Both the position numbers and the translations under genes were made by a program. A model generated the notes under the pieces. The model saw only the letters and a list, made by a program, of their open reading frames with translations. It was not told the DNA's origin and made no database searches. A stretch of 43,111 nt of DNA from Candidatus Zhuqueibacterota bacterium (GTDB lineage: Bacteria; Zhuqueibacterota; Zhuqueibacteria; Zhuqueibacterales; Zhuqueibacteraceae), in contig QEVD01000027.1 in assembly GCA_003576975.1 (NCBI GenBank), forward strand, positions 1 through 43,111. The letters run 5' to 3'. Positions 17,896 to 27,345 of this stretch are shown here, one piece after another (within the stretch, counting starts at the first letter, position 1; each line of letters begins with the position of its first letter).

Positions 17896-19782
17896 ATGCT
17901 ACGCCATTATTTGATACTCGCCGCCTGCAGCCTGCTCATGCTCGCTGCGCCTGCCGTCAAAGCCGATACCAATGACTCAAAAAGCCAGCGCGCACAGCAA
18001 TGGCTTGAAACAGGCTTGAACGAACGCAATCGTCAGAAAAAAATTGCGGCATTTACCCACGCCCTTGAAATCGATCCAGATTTCGTCGAGGCCGCGTACA
18101 ATCTCGGCCTGGTTTACAAGCAGCAGCAGGATTATGCCCGGGCGGAACAATTCATTGCGCGCGCGCATGCGAACGCCGCAACAATAACCAACGAAGAATT
18201 GAAACTCGCCATTCTCTACGAACTCGCGACCACTTATAAAAGGCGCAACAAGCTTGCGCAATATGAACAAACATTGCGGGCGGCCAAAGCGCAGGCGCGC
18301 GAAAAAGAGATGGGCGGCACCATAGCATTCGAGCTTGGGCGGTTTTTATATCAGCAAGAGCGCTGGCAGGAAGCCTTGGTGGAATTGCGCGAGGGCGAAC
18401 GGCTCTACCCGGCGCAAGCACAAACCTTCGCTAATCTCATCCGCCTGTCCGAAAATGCCGCAGCGCTACAGCGCCTGTACCTCGCCGCTGAGCGGGCTGA
18501 ACGCGAAGGCAAGCTTCAGGAAGCAAAAAATCTCTATGCCCAAATCGCGAAGCAAGCTCCGCAGTTCAAAAATGTTCAAGAAAAACTGGCGGCGCTGACC
18601 GCTGCCTTGCAGAAAAAAGAGGCGGAGGCCGCGTGGCTGGCGCTCTATCAACGCGCACAAGCTCATGAAACCGCGGGCAATTGGGAACGGGCGATCAATT
18701 CGTATGAAGACTTGCTGAAAATAGCGGGCGATTTCCGCGATGCGCGCGCACGGCTGCGCTTTGCGCTGAAACAACTCGAACGCCGGCAAAACGCCTCGCG
18801 CAAGGCCGCGGACGAATGGGCGCCGCTTTATGATGAAGGCGTGCAGGCCTTTACCCGAAAAAATTGGGCCGCCGCCGTGCGGGCGTTTGAACAGATCGCC
18901 AACTCAGCGCCCAATTATCGCGACGTGCGCAAACGCCTGGCACGTGCGCGCGAGGCGCAGCGGCTCGAATCCAACGAGGCCGAAGTGGAACGCTATTACG
19001 CCGACGGCGCAACAGCCTACGCCGTCGGAGATCTGCATCGCGCCCTGGTTTTGTTGGAACACGGTTATCGGCTGAATCCCAATTATAAAAATATTGCGAC
19101 GCTTTTGGCCAATACCAACAACCAATTGGAACAACGGCGCACAACCGTCATCCGCGAGACAGTTCCCGCAGCGCCCACGCCGCAAACCGATGCGCTTTAC
19201 TCCGCTGCCTTGGCTGCCATCGAACAGCAGGATTGGCGGAACGCAGTCGCAGCGCTGGAGAAACTGCAGCAAGACTTGCCGGCTGATCAAGAAATCAATC
19301 AATTGCTCGCGGAGGTGCGTGTGAATTTGAGTATCACCGAAGCAAACTCGCGCAGAGTCTCGGCCAGCACGGGCAGCACCTCCGTCATGTTTATCGGCGG
19401 CGCGGTCACCGGATTGTTGTTATTGCCCTTGTTCGGGGTGATGATGTTTTCACCGATGGCGCGCGCGCGTTTTTATTTGCTGCAGGGAAACTATAATGCG
19501 GCCGCGCGAATTTATGAAAACCGCCTGGCGAGCAGGCCGAATCGCGTGCAGCTCTATTCGATGTTAGCCAGCATTTACTTGCTTGCCGGCCGCAAGGATG
19601 AAACGGCTATAAAAATCTACAAAACGGTTTTACAACTGAATCTCGCAACGCGCAATCGTGATGAGATCAACACGATTGTAGCGCAAGCCTATCTTTCAGA
19701 AGGCGCGAAAGACACGGACGCGATCAAAATTCTGGAAGATGCGCTGCGCGCCGAAGTACGCAATGTCCACAAAAAGCGCTGA
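17896..19782 (+). CDS. TPR protein D (paralogue of A and B)
   Basis: 628 residues. A signal peptide (cleavage near AVKAD) precedes TPRs such as KIAAFTHALEIDPDFVEAAYNLG, NWAAAVRAFEQIANSAPNYRDV and DWRNAVAALEKLQQDLP. The membrane helix is at about 496-517, then the tail FSPMARARFYLL with IYENRLASRPNRVQLYSML, KTVLQLNLATRNRDEINTIVAQAYLSEG. It is closer to A and B than to C in the tail. The frame is open back to 17866, but GAGGA eight bases before the ATG at 17896 supports this start. It follows the TonB receptor after 272 bases that contain no recognisable gene. Location after the receptor suggests that a TPR protein pairs with each barrel. Confidence 0.85.
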   Translation: MLRHYLILAACSLLMLAAPAVKADTNDSKSQRAQQWLETGLNERNRQKKIAAFTHALEIDPDFVEAAYNLGLVYKQQQDYARAEQFIARAHANAATITNEELKLAILYELATTYKRRNKLAQYEQTLRAAKAQAREKEMGGTIAFELGRFLYQQERWQEALVELREGERLYPAQAQTFANLIRLSENAAALQRLYLAAERAEREGKLQEAKNLYAQIAKQAPQFKNVQEKLAALTAALQKKEAEAAWLALYQRAQAHETAGNWERAINSYEDLLKIAGDFRDARARLRFALKQLERRQNASRKAADEWAPLYDEGVQAFTRKNWAAAVRAFEQIANSAPNYRDVRKRLARAREAQRLESNEAEVERYYADGATAYAVGDLHRALVLLEHGYRLNPNYKNIATLLANTNNQLEQRRTTVIRETVPAAPTPQTDALYSAALAAIEQQDWRNAVAALEKLQQDLPADQEINQLLAEVRVNLSITEANSRRVSASTGSTSVMFIGGAVTGLLLLPLFGVMMFSPMARARFYLLQGNYNAAARIYENRLASRPNRVQLYSMLASIYLLAGRKDETAIKIYKTVLQLNLATRNRDEINTIVAQAYLSEGAKDTDAIKILEDALRAEVRNVHKKR

Positions 19783-19963
19783 TAAAATTTTGTGCAGCCG
19801 CCTCCTCCCTGCTCCGGCGTTTGCCGCCAGCGGCCGGGGACTCATCTCGGCTAAAGTCATTTCCGCCGGCGGCGTTTAGTTGAGATTAGTTCTTGCTTCT
19901 CGGGGTGAAATAGAATATTTTCAGCGAAATTTTTTTAACCCAGGACCGACGATTCATCCGACA

Positions 19964-21139
19964 ATGGCTCACCAACAATCACGCGCGGCACGGCATTCCC
20001 TCTCTCCTGAAATCGATCAGACGCTTTGGCAAAAAGCGCAGGCACTGCATGGCAATTTGTTGACCATCGATACGCATGCCGACACGCCTCTGGTTTATTT
20101 AAAACAACCCTTCGATCTCACCATGCGGCAGGCGCAAGGGCATCTGGACATTGCGCGTATGCGCGAAGGCAAGCTGCGCGTGCAATTTTTTGCGGCTTAC
20201 ACGCCCACCCGCTTCAGCATGGGCGAGGGCGCGCTTCATTTCGGCATGCGCATGCTGGATATCATTCATCACATGATTGAGTCGCATCCGCAAGACTTTG
20301 CGCTGGCGTATTCGAGCGCGGACATTCGCCGGCTGGCGGAATCCGACAAAATTGTGCTCGCCATCGGCATGGAAAACGGCGAGCCGATTGAGGGCAATCT
20401 CGCGAACCTTCGAAATTTTTACCGCCTGGGCGTGCGCTATCTTACGCTGACACACTGGCTGAATAATCATCTCGGCGACAGCTCGACGGACGCCGAGCCG
20501 TTGTGGAACGGCTTAAGTGATTTTGGCAAGGAAGTCGTGCAGGAATGCAATCACCTCGGCATCATGATTGATGTTTCACACGTGCATGACACGGTTGTCG
20601 ATGCCTGTTTAGATCTCAGCCGGGCGCCGCTGCTTGCTTCGCATTCGAATGCTCATGCCTTGTGTGATCATCCGCGCAATCTCAGCGATGATCTCATCAA
20701 ACGCATTGCTGCTGCCGGCGGGGTTATTCAGGTCAATTTCAGCAATGATTTTCTGAGCCAGCCGCATTGCAATCATAGCCGCCGCTATGAAGCCGAAGAA
20801 CAACGCCTCAAGCAAGAGCTTGACAATTCCGAAGAAGTGGTGATTTTAATGAAAGAATGGCTTGCCCAAAATCCGCCGCCAGCGCCTCCGCCGATCGATA
20901 TCATCATCGAGCATATCGAGCATATCGTCAATCTCACCGGCAGCGTTGAGCATGTCGGTTTTGGCTCTGATTTCGACGGCATCAAATACACGCCGGCAGG
21001 CCTCGAGGATGTCAGCGCCATCCCAAAGCTAACATATCATTTGCTCAAGCGCGGTTTTTCGGAAAAGGATATACAAAAGATTTGGGGGGAAAACCTGCTG
21101 CGCGTCATGGCCTCGGCGGAACAAGCTGCCGGCCGCTGA
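19964..21139 (+). CDS. Peptidase family M19 (membrane-dipeptidase-like)
   Basis: 391 residues, without a convincing signal peptide, so probably cytoplasmic. The zinc-site pattern of renal-dipeptidase-type enzymes is complete: TIDTHADTP near the N-terminus, IGMENGEPIEGN, LTHWLNN, DVSHVHD, LASHSNAH followed by HPRNLSDD, and VGFGSDFDG near the C-terminus. M19 enzymes hydrolyse dipeptides, often tolerating D- or dehydro-residues at the C-terminal position. The ATG at 19964 has only a weak upstream site; an in-frame TTG at 19880 is possible but its extension is not family-like. A second, membrane-anchored M19 gene lies at 28712. No operon partner is evident. Confidence 0.9.
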   Translation: MAHQQSRAARHSLSPEIDQTLWQKAQALHGNLLTIDTHADTPLVYLKQPFDLTMRQAQGHLDIARMREGKLRVQFFAAYTPTRFSMGEGALHFGMRMLDIIHHMIESHPQDFALAYSSADIRRLAESDKIVLAIGMENGEPIEGNLANLRNFYRLGVRYLTLTHWLNNHLGDSSTDAEPLWNGLSDFGKEVVQECNHLGIMIDVSHVHDTVVDACLDLSRAPLLASHSNAHALCDHPRNLSDDLIKRIAAAGGVIQVNFSNDFLSQPHCNHSRRYEAEEQRLKQELDNSEEVVILMKEWLAQNPPPAPPPIDIIIEHIEHIVNLTGSVEHVGFGSDFDGIKYTPAGLEDVSAIPKLTYHLLKRGFSEKDIQKIWGENLLRVMASAEQAAGR

Positions 21140-21582
21140 TTCGACCATCGGCGCAAATCTCAATCCTGGCGGAATCGCATAGCCGGGGAAAATCCCGCCT
21201 GTCCTTGCCTGCAAATCTAAAATTTCCAACCAATAAAACTCCTAAAACCATCGCTTTCGATAGTATACAAAATGCCGCGAGATGTATAAATTCAAGCCGT
21301 TACGCCAGCTTTAAGGCCATCTGGCGCGCTGATGCCGTAATTTCTAAAATTGGCTTTTTGAGGCGTCATTCAAGCGAGTTTTATGAAGTACCCGGTAATT
21401 TGCCTGCAACTTCACAAGCTGTGGTGTTTGAATATCAAGGTTTTGACTTTTGTGGGATTTCATTTCAGCGGGCGAAACACTTTCAGAATTTTATTCTACC
21501 TTTACAAAAAAATTGCCTGTTTTCATATATCATCATCCAACGTTGCGTTTATGGGTTGCTCATTTGATTGCCATTTTCAAAC
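21140..21582. other. Intergenic region, no gene recognised
   Basis: About 440 AT-richer bases between the dipeptidase and the decayed response regulator. Frames are short or low in protein character, and I see no terminator hairpin with a T-run. Confidence 0.4.
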
Positions 21583-22031
21583 ATGACTGAAACAGCCGCT
21601 GCCCGGGAAATAATCACGGTCGCTGTCATTGACGATGATGCCAACGTTCGACAAGGCTTGTGGTGGTTGCTCAACAACGTTATTGGAATTCGTTGCAGGA
21701 TATTGCCATGCCGGGCGTATCCGGCTTCGATGCCATTCCGTTAATCAAAGCCAAACACCCGGCGCTGAAGATTATTATGCACTCGAATTTTGATGACGAT
21801 GACAAAATCATGCGCGCGCGCCAGGCCAAGGTCTGCGGTTACATCTTAAAAAATGCCTCAGCTCCCCAGCTTTATGAGGCCATTGAACAGGTTTATGGCG
21901 GCAATTCCGTCTGGCCGGCAGGATTCGAGCCGGACGAGCCGGACTTCAACAATTCCATACCTCACGCTTTCTTAAAAGCCCTTAAGCGCAGGCTTAGCGC
22001 TCTGGCAGACGGCAAGCGCAAACCGGATTGA
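21583..22031 (+). pseudogene. Response-regulator receiver gene with internal deletion and frameshift
   Basis: The frame from the ATG at 21583 reads the first beta strand and helix of a receiver domain (ITVAVIDDDANVRQGLWWLLNN), then runs out of frame and stops at 21742-21744. The second half continues in another frame from about 21700: QDIAMPGVSGFDAIPLIKAKHPALKIIMHSNFDDDDKIMRARQ, YILKNASAPQLYEAI and GNSVWPAGF. Only about 23 residues separate the acidic triad from the phosphoacceptor Asp of DIAMPG, against about 45 normally. So roughly 60 bases, not a multiple of three, are missing. No LuxR-type DNA-binding domain follows. The gene is probably dead in this sequence. No histidine kinase is adjacent. 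Confidence 0.8.
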
Positions 22032-22133
22032 GCATCGGGCCGAAATAACTCATTCGAAAAACAGCAGTTGCATTATTGAGATTTTATGTTATATTCTGAT
22101 CACGCAATTCTACCAAGCGTGATGAGGCATGCC

Positions 22134-22424
22134 ATGACGACCACGGATCTTACCAAAAAGCTTGCAGAACGTCTGGAAATTTCCCAACGCGAGTCGCGTG
22201 ATTTATTGCGCCTCATGTGCGACACTATCGCGCGCAGCTTGACCCACAAAGAAACCGTGATTCTGCGCGGTTTTGGCAGTTTCGGCACGCGCACCCGCGC
22301 CCCCAAGAAATTTTACAATCCCGCGGCCAAGAGCCACATGTTGCTCCCGCCCAAGGAAGTCGTCTTCTTTCGCCCCTCACAGCGGTTGAAAGATAGTCTA
22401 GCGCAGCGGAGTGAAGAATCATGA
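22134..22424 (+). CDS. HU/IHF-family DNA-binding protein
   Basis: 96 residues of the bacterial histone-like fold: TTDLTKKLAERLEISQRESRDLLRLMCDTI forms the helical dimer part, ILRGFGSFGTRTRAPKKFYNPAAKS the beta arm, and VVFFRPSQRLKDSL the C-terminal strand and helix. Such proteins bend DNA and organise the nucleoid as dimers. GAGG six bases before the ATG at 22134 supports this start over ATGs at 22086 and 22122. The stop overlaps the start of the HU-LysM gene by ATGA (22421-22424), so both are translationally coupled and may form heterodimers. Confidence 0.9.
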   Translation: MTTTDLTKKLAERLEISQRESRDLLRLMCDTIARSLTHKETVILRGFGSFGTRTRAPKKFYNPAAKSHMLLPPKEVVFFRPSQRLKDSLAQRSEES

Positions 22425-23938
22425 GCGCTAAAGTTCGTTACTTGAAGCTGGTCGCACGCGGACCATATTACAAAAAAAACTATACGCTCGCCAAAGAACA
22501 TACCACGCCGGAATTTTTGCATCAATTCATGCGCGAAGCCACGGCGTTGATCGAAGAGGGACTCGCGCGCGACGGCTTGGTGCGCCTGCATGAGTTTGGC
22601 ACGTTCGAACTGCAATGGGCCGAAGCGCGCCGCGGCCGCAATCCCAGAACCGGTGAGGCCATCATCATCCCCGGCAAAAACCGCATCGTCTTCCGGCCTG
22701 CCAACAAACTGGAAAACCTCGCCAATCGCGAATTCGCGCATCTTAAGCCGTCGCCTATTGTTCTTGAGCCAAAACCGCTTCCAGCCGCCCCTCAACCCAA
22801 GCCTGTTTCTCCGCCTCCGCCGTTGCCGCCTCGTGTCGCAGAAATTCTTTCTGATTTCGCTCCGGCGAGGCCGGCCGCAAAGCCCTCGCATCTGCGTTTT
22901 GATTTTGCCGAGGAAGAAGCCGCAGCAGAGGAAGCAGAATTGACGCAACTGGCCGAATCGGCATTTGTCGTGGGCAGTTTTGAAGAGGAGCCGGCATCAG
23001 ACGAGAAGGCCTGGAGCGATCTTCTGAGCACGCCCAGAAAGCCGGTGCGGCCACACACTGTGGAGTTTCCTAAAAGGGATAAGGAAAACGGCCCGGCATT
23101 GAGCGCGATGACGCATGACGTTCCCGCCAGCACGACGACGCATTTTACTCCACGCCCGGAACCCGCAGCTTCTCCCTTGGCACCGGAGAAAACGAACGTT
23201 CACTCAAGCGCAGGCGACCAATTAACCGAGACCGCTCCAACACCGCGTACACAATCGTCCGATATCTTTGTCGAGCGTATGCGCCAGAGGCAATATACAC
23301 CGAAACCGCATAACGGTTTTTCCCGCGAACCTGAGCCTTCTCGCAAAGGTTTGAAGCGGTTTTTCTGGCTCGCCGGCGTCATGGCGGCGTTATTGCTCTT
23401 GCTATTTGCCTTCCTCAAGATTTGGCCCGGGCGTGAGCAAACGAGCACAAATGGAACGTCAACGGAAATCGCAGAGACCACGGCGCCACCCCAACCGTCG
23501 GTTGCAGAACAGGTGTTACCGGCCACGCCCAAGCCTTTCTTTCCGGGCGGCTCCCATCAAGTCGTTGCGGGTGACAATCTCTGGAAAATTTCGGGACGAT
23601 ACTACGTTGATCCATTCTTGTGGCCGAATATCTACCGCGCGAATTCTACCTCTATCGGCAATCCGGATGTGCTGGAAATGGCGCAAATGCTGGCGGTGCC
23701 CGTGCTGCACGGCCAGCCGAACAACCTGACGCCGGAAGACCGCCGCAACCTGGCGCAAGGCTACTTTCTGGTTTTTGATTACTACAAGAAAACCGCTGAG
23801 AAACACCTTGCCCCATTTGCGCTCTGGGCCGCGGTGAAATACGATCCTGCAATTTTGGAAACACATCGCGATCAGATTTCGGCGGACGAGTTGGCATTCT
23901 TGCACGCGCACGAAACCGGCCGGATGGCCGTGAGGTAA
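22421..23938 (+). CDS. HU-like domain, membrane span and LysM domain in one protein
   Basis: 505 residues. The N-terminal 105 residues have the HU-like pattern (HQFMREATALIEEGLARDGLVRLHEFGTFELQWAEARRGRNP, then PGKNRIVFRPANKLENL) of the HU-CCDC81-like group. A Pro-rich and acidic linker (about 112-310) with no predicted fold follows, then a membrane helix (about 313-333) behind basic residues, then a Thr/Pro-rich stretch, a LysM domain (about 378-430: HQVVAGDNLWKISGRYYVD...NIYRAN) and a helical tail. By the positive-inside rule the HU part is cytoplasmic and LysM periplasmic. LysM binds peptidoglycan and HU domains bind DNA, so I infer a link between nucleoid and cell wall. Related HU proteins with SPOR domains are known from Bacteroidetes. 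It is translationally coupled to the upstream HU gene. Confidence 0.88.
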   Translation: MSAKVRYLKLVARGPYYKKNYTLAKEHTTPEFLHQFMREATALIEEGLARDGLVRLHEFGTFELQWAEARRGRNPRTGEAIIIPGKNRIVFRPANKLENLANREFAHLKPSPIVLEPKPLPAAPQPKPVSPPPPLPPRVAEILSDFAPARPAAKPSHLRFDFAEEEAAAEEAELTQLAESAFVVGSFEEEPASDEKAWSDLLSTPRKPVRPHTVEFPKRDKENGPALSAMTHDVPASTTTHFTPRPEPAASPLAPEKTNVHSSAGDQLTETAPTPRTQSSDIFVERMRQRQYTPKPHNGFSREPEPSRKGLKRFFWLAGVMAALLLLLFAFLKIWPGREQTSTNGTSTEIAETTAPPQPSVAEQVLPATPKPFFPGGSHQVVAGDNLWKISGRYYVDPFLWPNIYRANSTSIGNPDVLEMAQMLAVPVLHGQPNNLTPEDRRNLAQGYFLVFDYYKKTAEKHLAPFALWAAVKYDPAILETHRDQISADELAFLHAHETGRMAVR

Positions 23939-24257
23939 CGGAAGCAGCGGGATCGCGTTTTGCAGTTCAATGTTGAAAACAGCCCTTCCCGGCCAAATCC
24001 CAAAAATTTCGGCGCACTCAAACGGCATTGAATCTCCACATTGCATTTCATTCCCACAATATTTTTGCGTCCCCGTTCAAACACTTTTTCTTTGCTTTGA
24101 AGCCAAAATTTATTAGTATTTGGCCGATCCGAATTTTTGCGCTACAAGATCGCCCGTGCCTCGATCCCGGAAAAATATAAGGAATCCATCGTTGTTGCTC
24201 GGGCGTAAAAGAATCATACAATTTCATCTTTTCACATAAGAATTATCGAGGCGTTTG
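23939..24257. other. Intergenic region, no gene recognised
   Basis: About 320 bases between the HU-LysM gene and the peptidase/Omp85 gene. It is AT-rich towards the downstream start, consistent with a promoter region, but no clear consensus element or hairpin is visible. Confidence 0.4.
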
Positions 24258-27200
24258 ATGAAAAAACTCTTCTCCTGGCTTGCTGCAGTCCTGTTGCTGC
24301 CCGGTCTTGCCTGGTCACAGAATTTCGGCCAGAATAAAGTGCAATACCAGTCCAAAGACTGGCAATATCTGCAAAGCGAGCATTTTGATATTTATTTTTA
24401 TCGGGGCGGCGAACATGCTGCAACCTTTACGGCTGCGGTGGCGGAATCCGCGCTGGTTTCGCTCAGCCGCACCTTTCAGTTTCAACTGATCGCGCGCATC
24501 CCTTTTCTGGTATATAACTCTCACAACGATTTCGAAGAGACCAACGTTACCTCCGGTATCCAACCTGAATCCGTCGGCGGTTTCACCGAGTTCTTTAAAG
24601 GCCGCATCGTGATTCCTTATGAAGGCTCCAACGAGCAGTTCCGCCATGTCATCCATCATGAGTTACTGCACGCGGTTCTGCTGCAATATTTTTATGGCGC
24701 CGGCGCCGGCGCAGTGATTCGCGGCATTACGCGCTTTCAAATTCCGCTCTGGCTCAACGAGGGTTTGGGAGAATACGAATCGCAGCACTGGGATAGCAAC
24801 GCCGACAACATGATTCGCGATGCCGTGCTCAACGATTATCTTCCCTCCCTACTTCAGCTTGAGTATATGGCCTATCAAGGCGGGCAAAGCTTCTACTATT
24901 GGGTCGAACGCCGCTACGGACGCGCCAAAATCACAGAGTTGTTGCAAGAGCTGCGCTCAACCCGCAATGTGAACGCCGCATTCTTGCGCGCGCTGGGCGA
25001 AGATCTGGAAGTGGTTTCCGAGCAATGGCAAAAAACGCTGAAACAATGGTATTGGCCTGAAATTGAACGCCGGCAAGCGCCGACGGATTTTGCGAACGCG
25101 TTCACCGATCATCGCAAAACGTCAAATTATATCAACAATAGTCCCTCCCTCTCGCCCGACGGTTCGCGCCTGGTTTATTTGACCGATCGTTCCGGCCTGT
25201 TCGACATCCGTTTAATCAATGCGATCACCGGACAAGACATGGGGAAACTGGTGAGCGGCCAAAAACAATCGGGCATCGAGGAATTGAAATGGTTGCGCCC
25301 CGGCATCAGTTGGGCGCCGGATAACAACCGCATCGTTTTTGCCGCCAAAAGCGGATGGCAAGACGTTCTGCACGTGGTGGATGTGCATCGCCGCAAGATG
25401 ATTCGCACCTACAAACCGGGATTCGAGGGCATTTGGAATCCCTCCTGGTCGCCGGATGGCAAATACATCGCCTTCACCGGAATGAAGGAAACGCGCGGCG
25501 ATTTATATCTGCTCAACGTCGAAACGGAAGAAGTGAAACAAATTACGAAAGATGCTTTTTCCGATTTCGAACCAACCTGGTCTCCTGATGGGCGCTGGAT
25601 TGCATTCTCCTCCGATCGCGGCGATCCGGACGCGGCGCACGAAACCTCGATTTGGGAACACAATTACAGCAACAGCGACATCTACCTCATTCGCCCGGAC
25701 GGCACGGGCCTGCAGCGCGTCACCTCGCTGGCGAGCACGGAAATTGCGCCGGAATTTTATCACAATTCCGACAGTTTGCTTTACTTATCCGATCGTAATG
25801 GCATTTCGAATGTATACCTCAAAGTCCTTTCAACCGGTGAAGAACAGCCGCTGACGGATTTGCTGGTCGGCATCCAACAAATGTCGATTGCGAACAGCGG
25901 GCAACGCCTGGCGTTCACTTCTTTTTATCGCGGCGGTTACGATATCTATCTCTGGCGCAATCCGTTGTCGAACCTCGGCAAATATGCCACGCTGGAGGTA
26001 ACGGATGCCTTGAAATATCGCGATTTGCCGCTGGACAGTCTTGATTCGCCGCAGATGGCGAGCATGAGCAACGAACAAACCCAGGGCCGGCCTTATCAGA
26101 ATTTTGCATTTGATCGCGATTTCACACGCGGCATCGTCAACAACGGCACGGCGATACACGACGACGTGGAAGCGCCGCCGCCGGACAACTTGCAATCCGA
26201 TGGCAGCTTCACGGTTCGCTCATACAAACCCAGCTTCAGCGTCGACTATGTCGGCGGCGTTACCGGTTATGATCCGTTTTTTGGATTGCAGGGCTTGGGG
26301 CAAGTCTATTTGTCGGATTTAACCGGCAATCATCAAATCGGCATTGGCGCCTATCTCAATCGTTCCATCGCCAACAGCGATTTTGCCCTGAGTTACGCGT
26401 TCCAGGGTTGGCGGCCGAGCATCTATTTTGCATTCGGCCAGCAAGTGAATTTTTACTTGTCAAATTTACAGGGCGACTTCGATCTCTTCGGCAGCATCGA
26501 ACGTTTTCGCTTCATCAATTTTATCGGCGGCGTGAGCTATCCGTTTTCACGCTTTGACCGCATCGATTTCTCCGCTGCTTATCTTTACACGATTCAGGAT
26601 AACCTCACGTATATCGATGTACCTTCACTGAAAAGCTCGGCGGCGGTATTCTCCCTGGAGTTGACGCGTGACAACACGCGCTGGGGATATTACGGTCCAG
26701 ACGACAATCGCCGCAGCTCGATATCGGCCTCCTTCAGTCCGGGCATCGGCAGCATTCCGCGCGAGTTTGCCACCGTGCAAGCTGATTTTCGCAACTACAA
26801 AGCACTGTCGCGCCAATGGGGCTTGGCCTGGCGCACGGCAGGCGGCGCCAGCTTCGGCAAGAAGCCGCAACGTTTCATTCTGGGCGGCATTCCCAACTGG
26901 CTCAATCGCGAGTTTGCCCGCGGCTTAGGCTCGTCGGATATTAATGATCTCACGTTCAGCGAGTTTATTTATCCGGTGCGCGGCACGAATTATTATGAAC
27001 AAATCGGTACGCGTTATTTTATCATGAACGCCGAGATTCGCTTCCCGTTCATTCAATTTCTGCTGCTGCAAGCGCCCATTCCGTTATTCTTTCAGCAAGT
27101 ACGCGGCGCGGTTTTCCTGGATGCCGGCAGTACGTGGGAAAACAGCAAGGATTTCAGGCTGTTTACTCGCAATGCCGCCGGCGAAAAAATTTTGGATGAC

Positions 27201-27335
27201 GTTTTAGCCGGCTTCGGCTACGGCATTCGCTTCTACAGCCCCATCGGTTTGTTGCGTATTGACGCCGCATGGAACACGGATTTGCAAAACTTCACCAAGC
27301 CGCGCTACCTCTTTTCGCTCGGAACGGATTTCTAA
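24258..27335 (+). CDS. Peptidase (gluzincin)-TolB propeller-Omp85 barrel fusion protein
   Basis: 1025 residues. A signal peptide (cleavage near AWSQ, about 21) is followed by a zinc-peptidase domain with HELLH (134-138) and NEGLGEY, whose Glu at about 168 is the expected third ligand (gluzincin pattern). Next is a WD40-like/PD40 propeller of the TolB type (about 290-560), with repeated SPDGxxxxY and SWSPDGKYIAFTG blades. The C-terminal 350 residues form an Omp85/BamA-type surface-antigen barrel (FILGGIPN, FIMNAEIRFPF, RGAVFLDAGSTW, GFGYGIRFYSPIGLLRIDAAW) ending in GTDF. An outer-membrane location is therefore inferred. Related fusions are known in FCB bacteria. GAGG six bases before the ATG fixes the start. 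It forms an operon with the next gene. Confidence 0.9.
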   Translation: MKKLFSWLAAVLLLPGLAWSQNFGQNKVQYQSKDWQYLQSEHFDIYFYRGGEHAATFTAAVAESALVSLSRTFQFQLIARIPFLVYNSHNDFEETNVTSGIQPESVGGFTEFFKGRIVIPYEGSNEQFRHVIHHELLHAVLLQYFYGAGAGAVIRGITRFQIPLWLNEGLGEYESQHWDSNADNMIRDAVLNDYLPSLLQLEYMAYQGGQSFYYWVERRYGRAKITELLQELRSTRNVNAAFLRALGEDLEVVSEQWQKTLKQWYWPEIERRQAPTDFANAFTDHRKTSNYINNSPSLSPDGSRLVYLTDRSGLFDIRLINAITGQDMGKLVSGQKQSGIEELKWLRPGISWAPDNNRIVFAAKSGWQDVLHVVDVHRRKMIRTYKPGFEGIWNPSWSPDGKYIAFTGMKETRGDLYLLNVETEEVKQITKDAFSDFEPTWSPDGRWIAFSSDRGDPDAAHETSIWEHNYSNSDIYLIRPDGTGLQRVTSLASTEIAPEFYHNSDSLLYLSDRNGISNVYLKVLSTGEEQPLTDLLVGIQQMSIANSGQRLAFTSFYRGGYDIYLWRNPLSNLGKYATLEVTDALKYRDLPLDSLDSPQMASMSNEQTQGRPYQNFAFDRDFTRGIVNNGTAIHDDVEAPPPDNLQSDGSFTVRSYKPSFSVDYVGGVTGYDPFFGLQGLGQVYLSDLTGNHQIGIGAYLNRSIANSDFALSYAFQGWRPSIYFAFGQQVNFYLSNLQGDFDLFGSIERFRFINFIGGVSYPFSRFDRIDFSAAYLYTIQDNLTYIDVPSLKSSAAVFSLELTRDNTRWGYYGPDDNRRSSISASFSPGIGSIPREFATVQADFRNYKALSRQWGLAWRTAGGASFGKKPQRFILGGIPNWLNREFARGLGSSDINDLTFSEFIYPVRGTNYYEQIGTRYFIMNAEIRFPFIQFLLLQAPIPLFFQQVRGAVFLDAGSTWENSKDFRLFTRNAAGEKILDDVLAGFGYGIRFYSPIGLLRIDAAWNTDLQNFTKPRYLFSLGTDF

Positions 27336-27345
27336 GGAACAGTTT

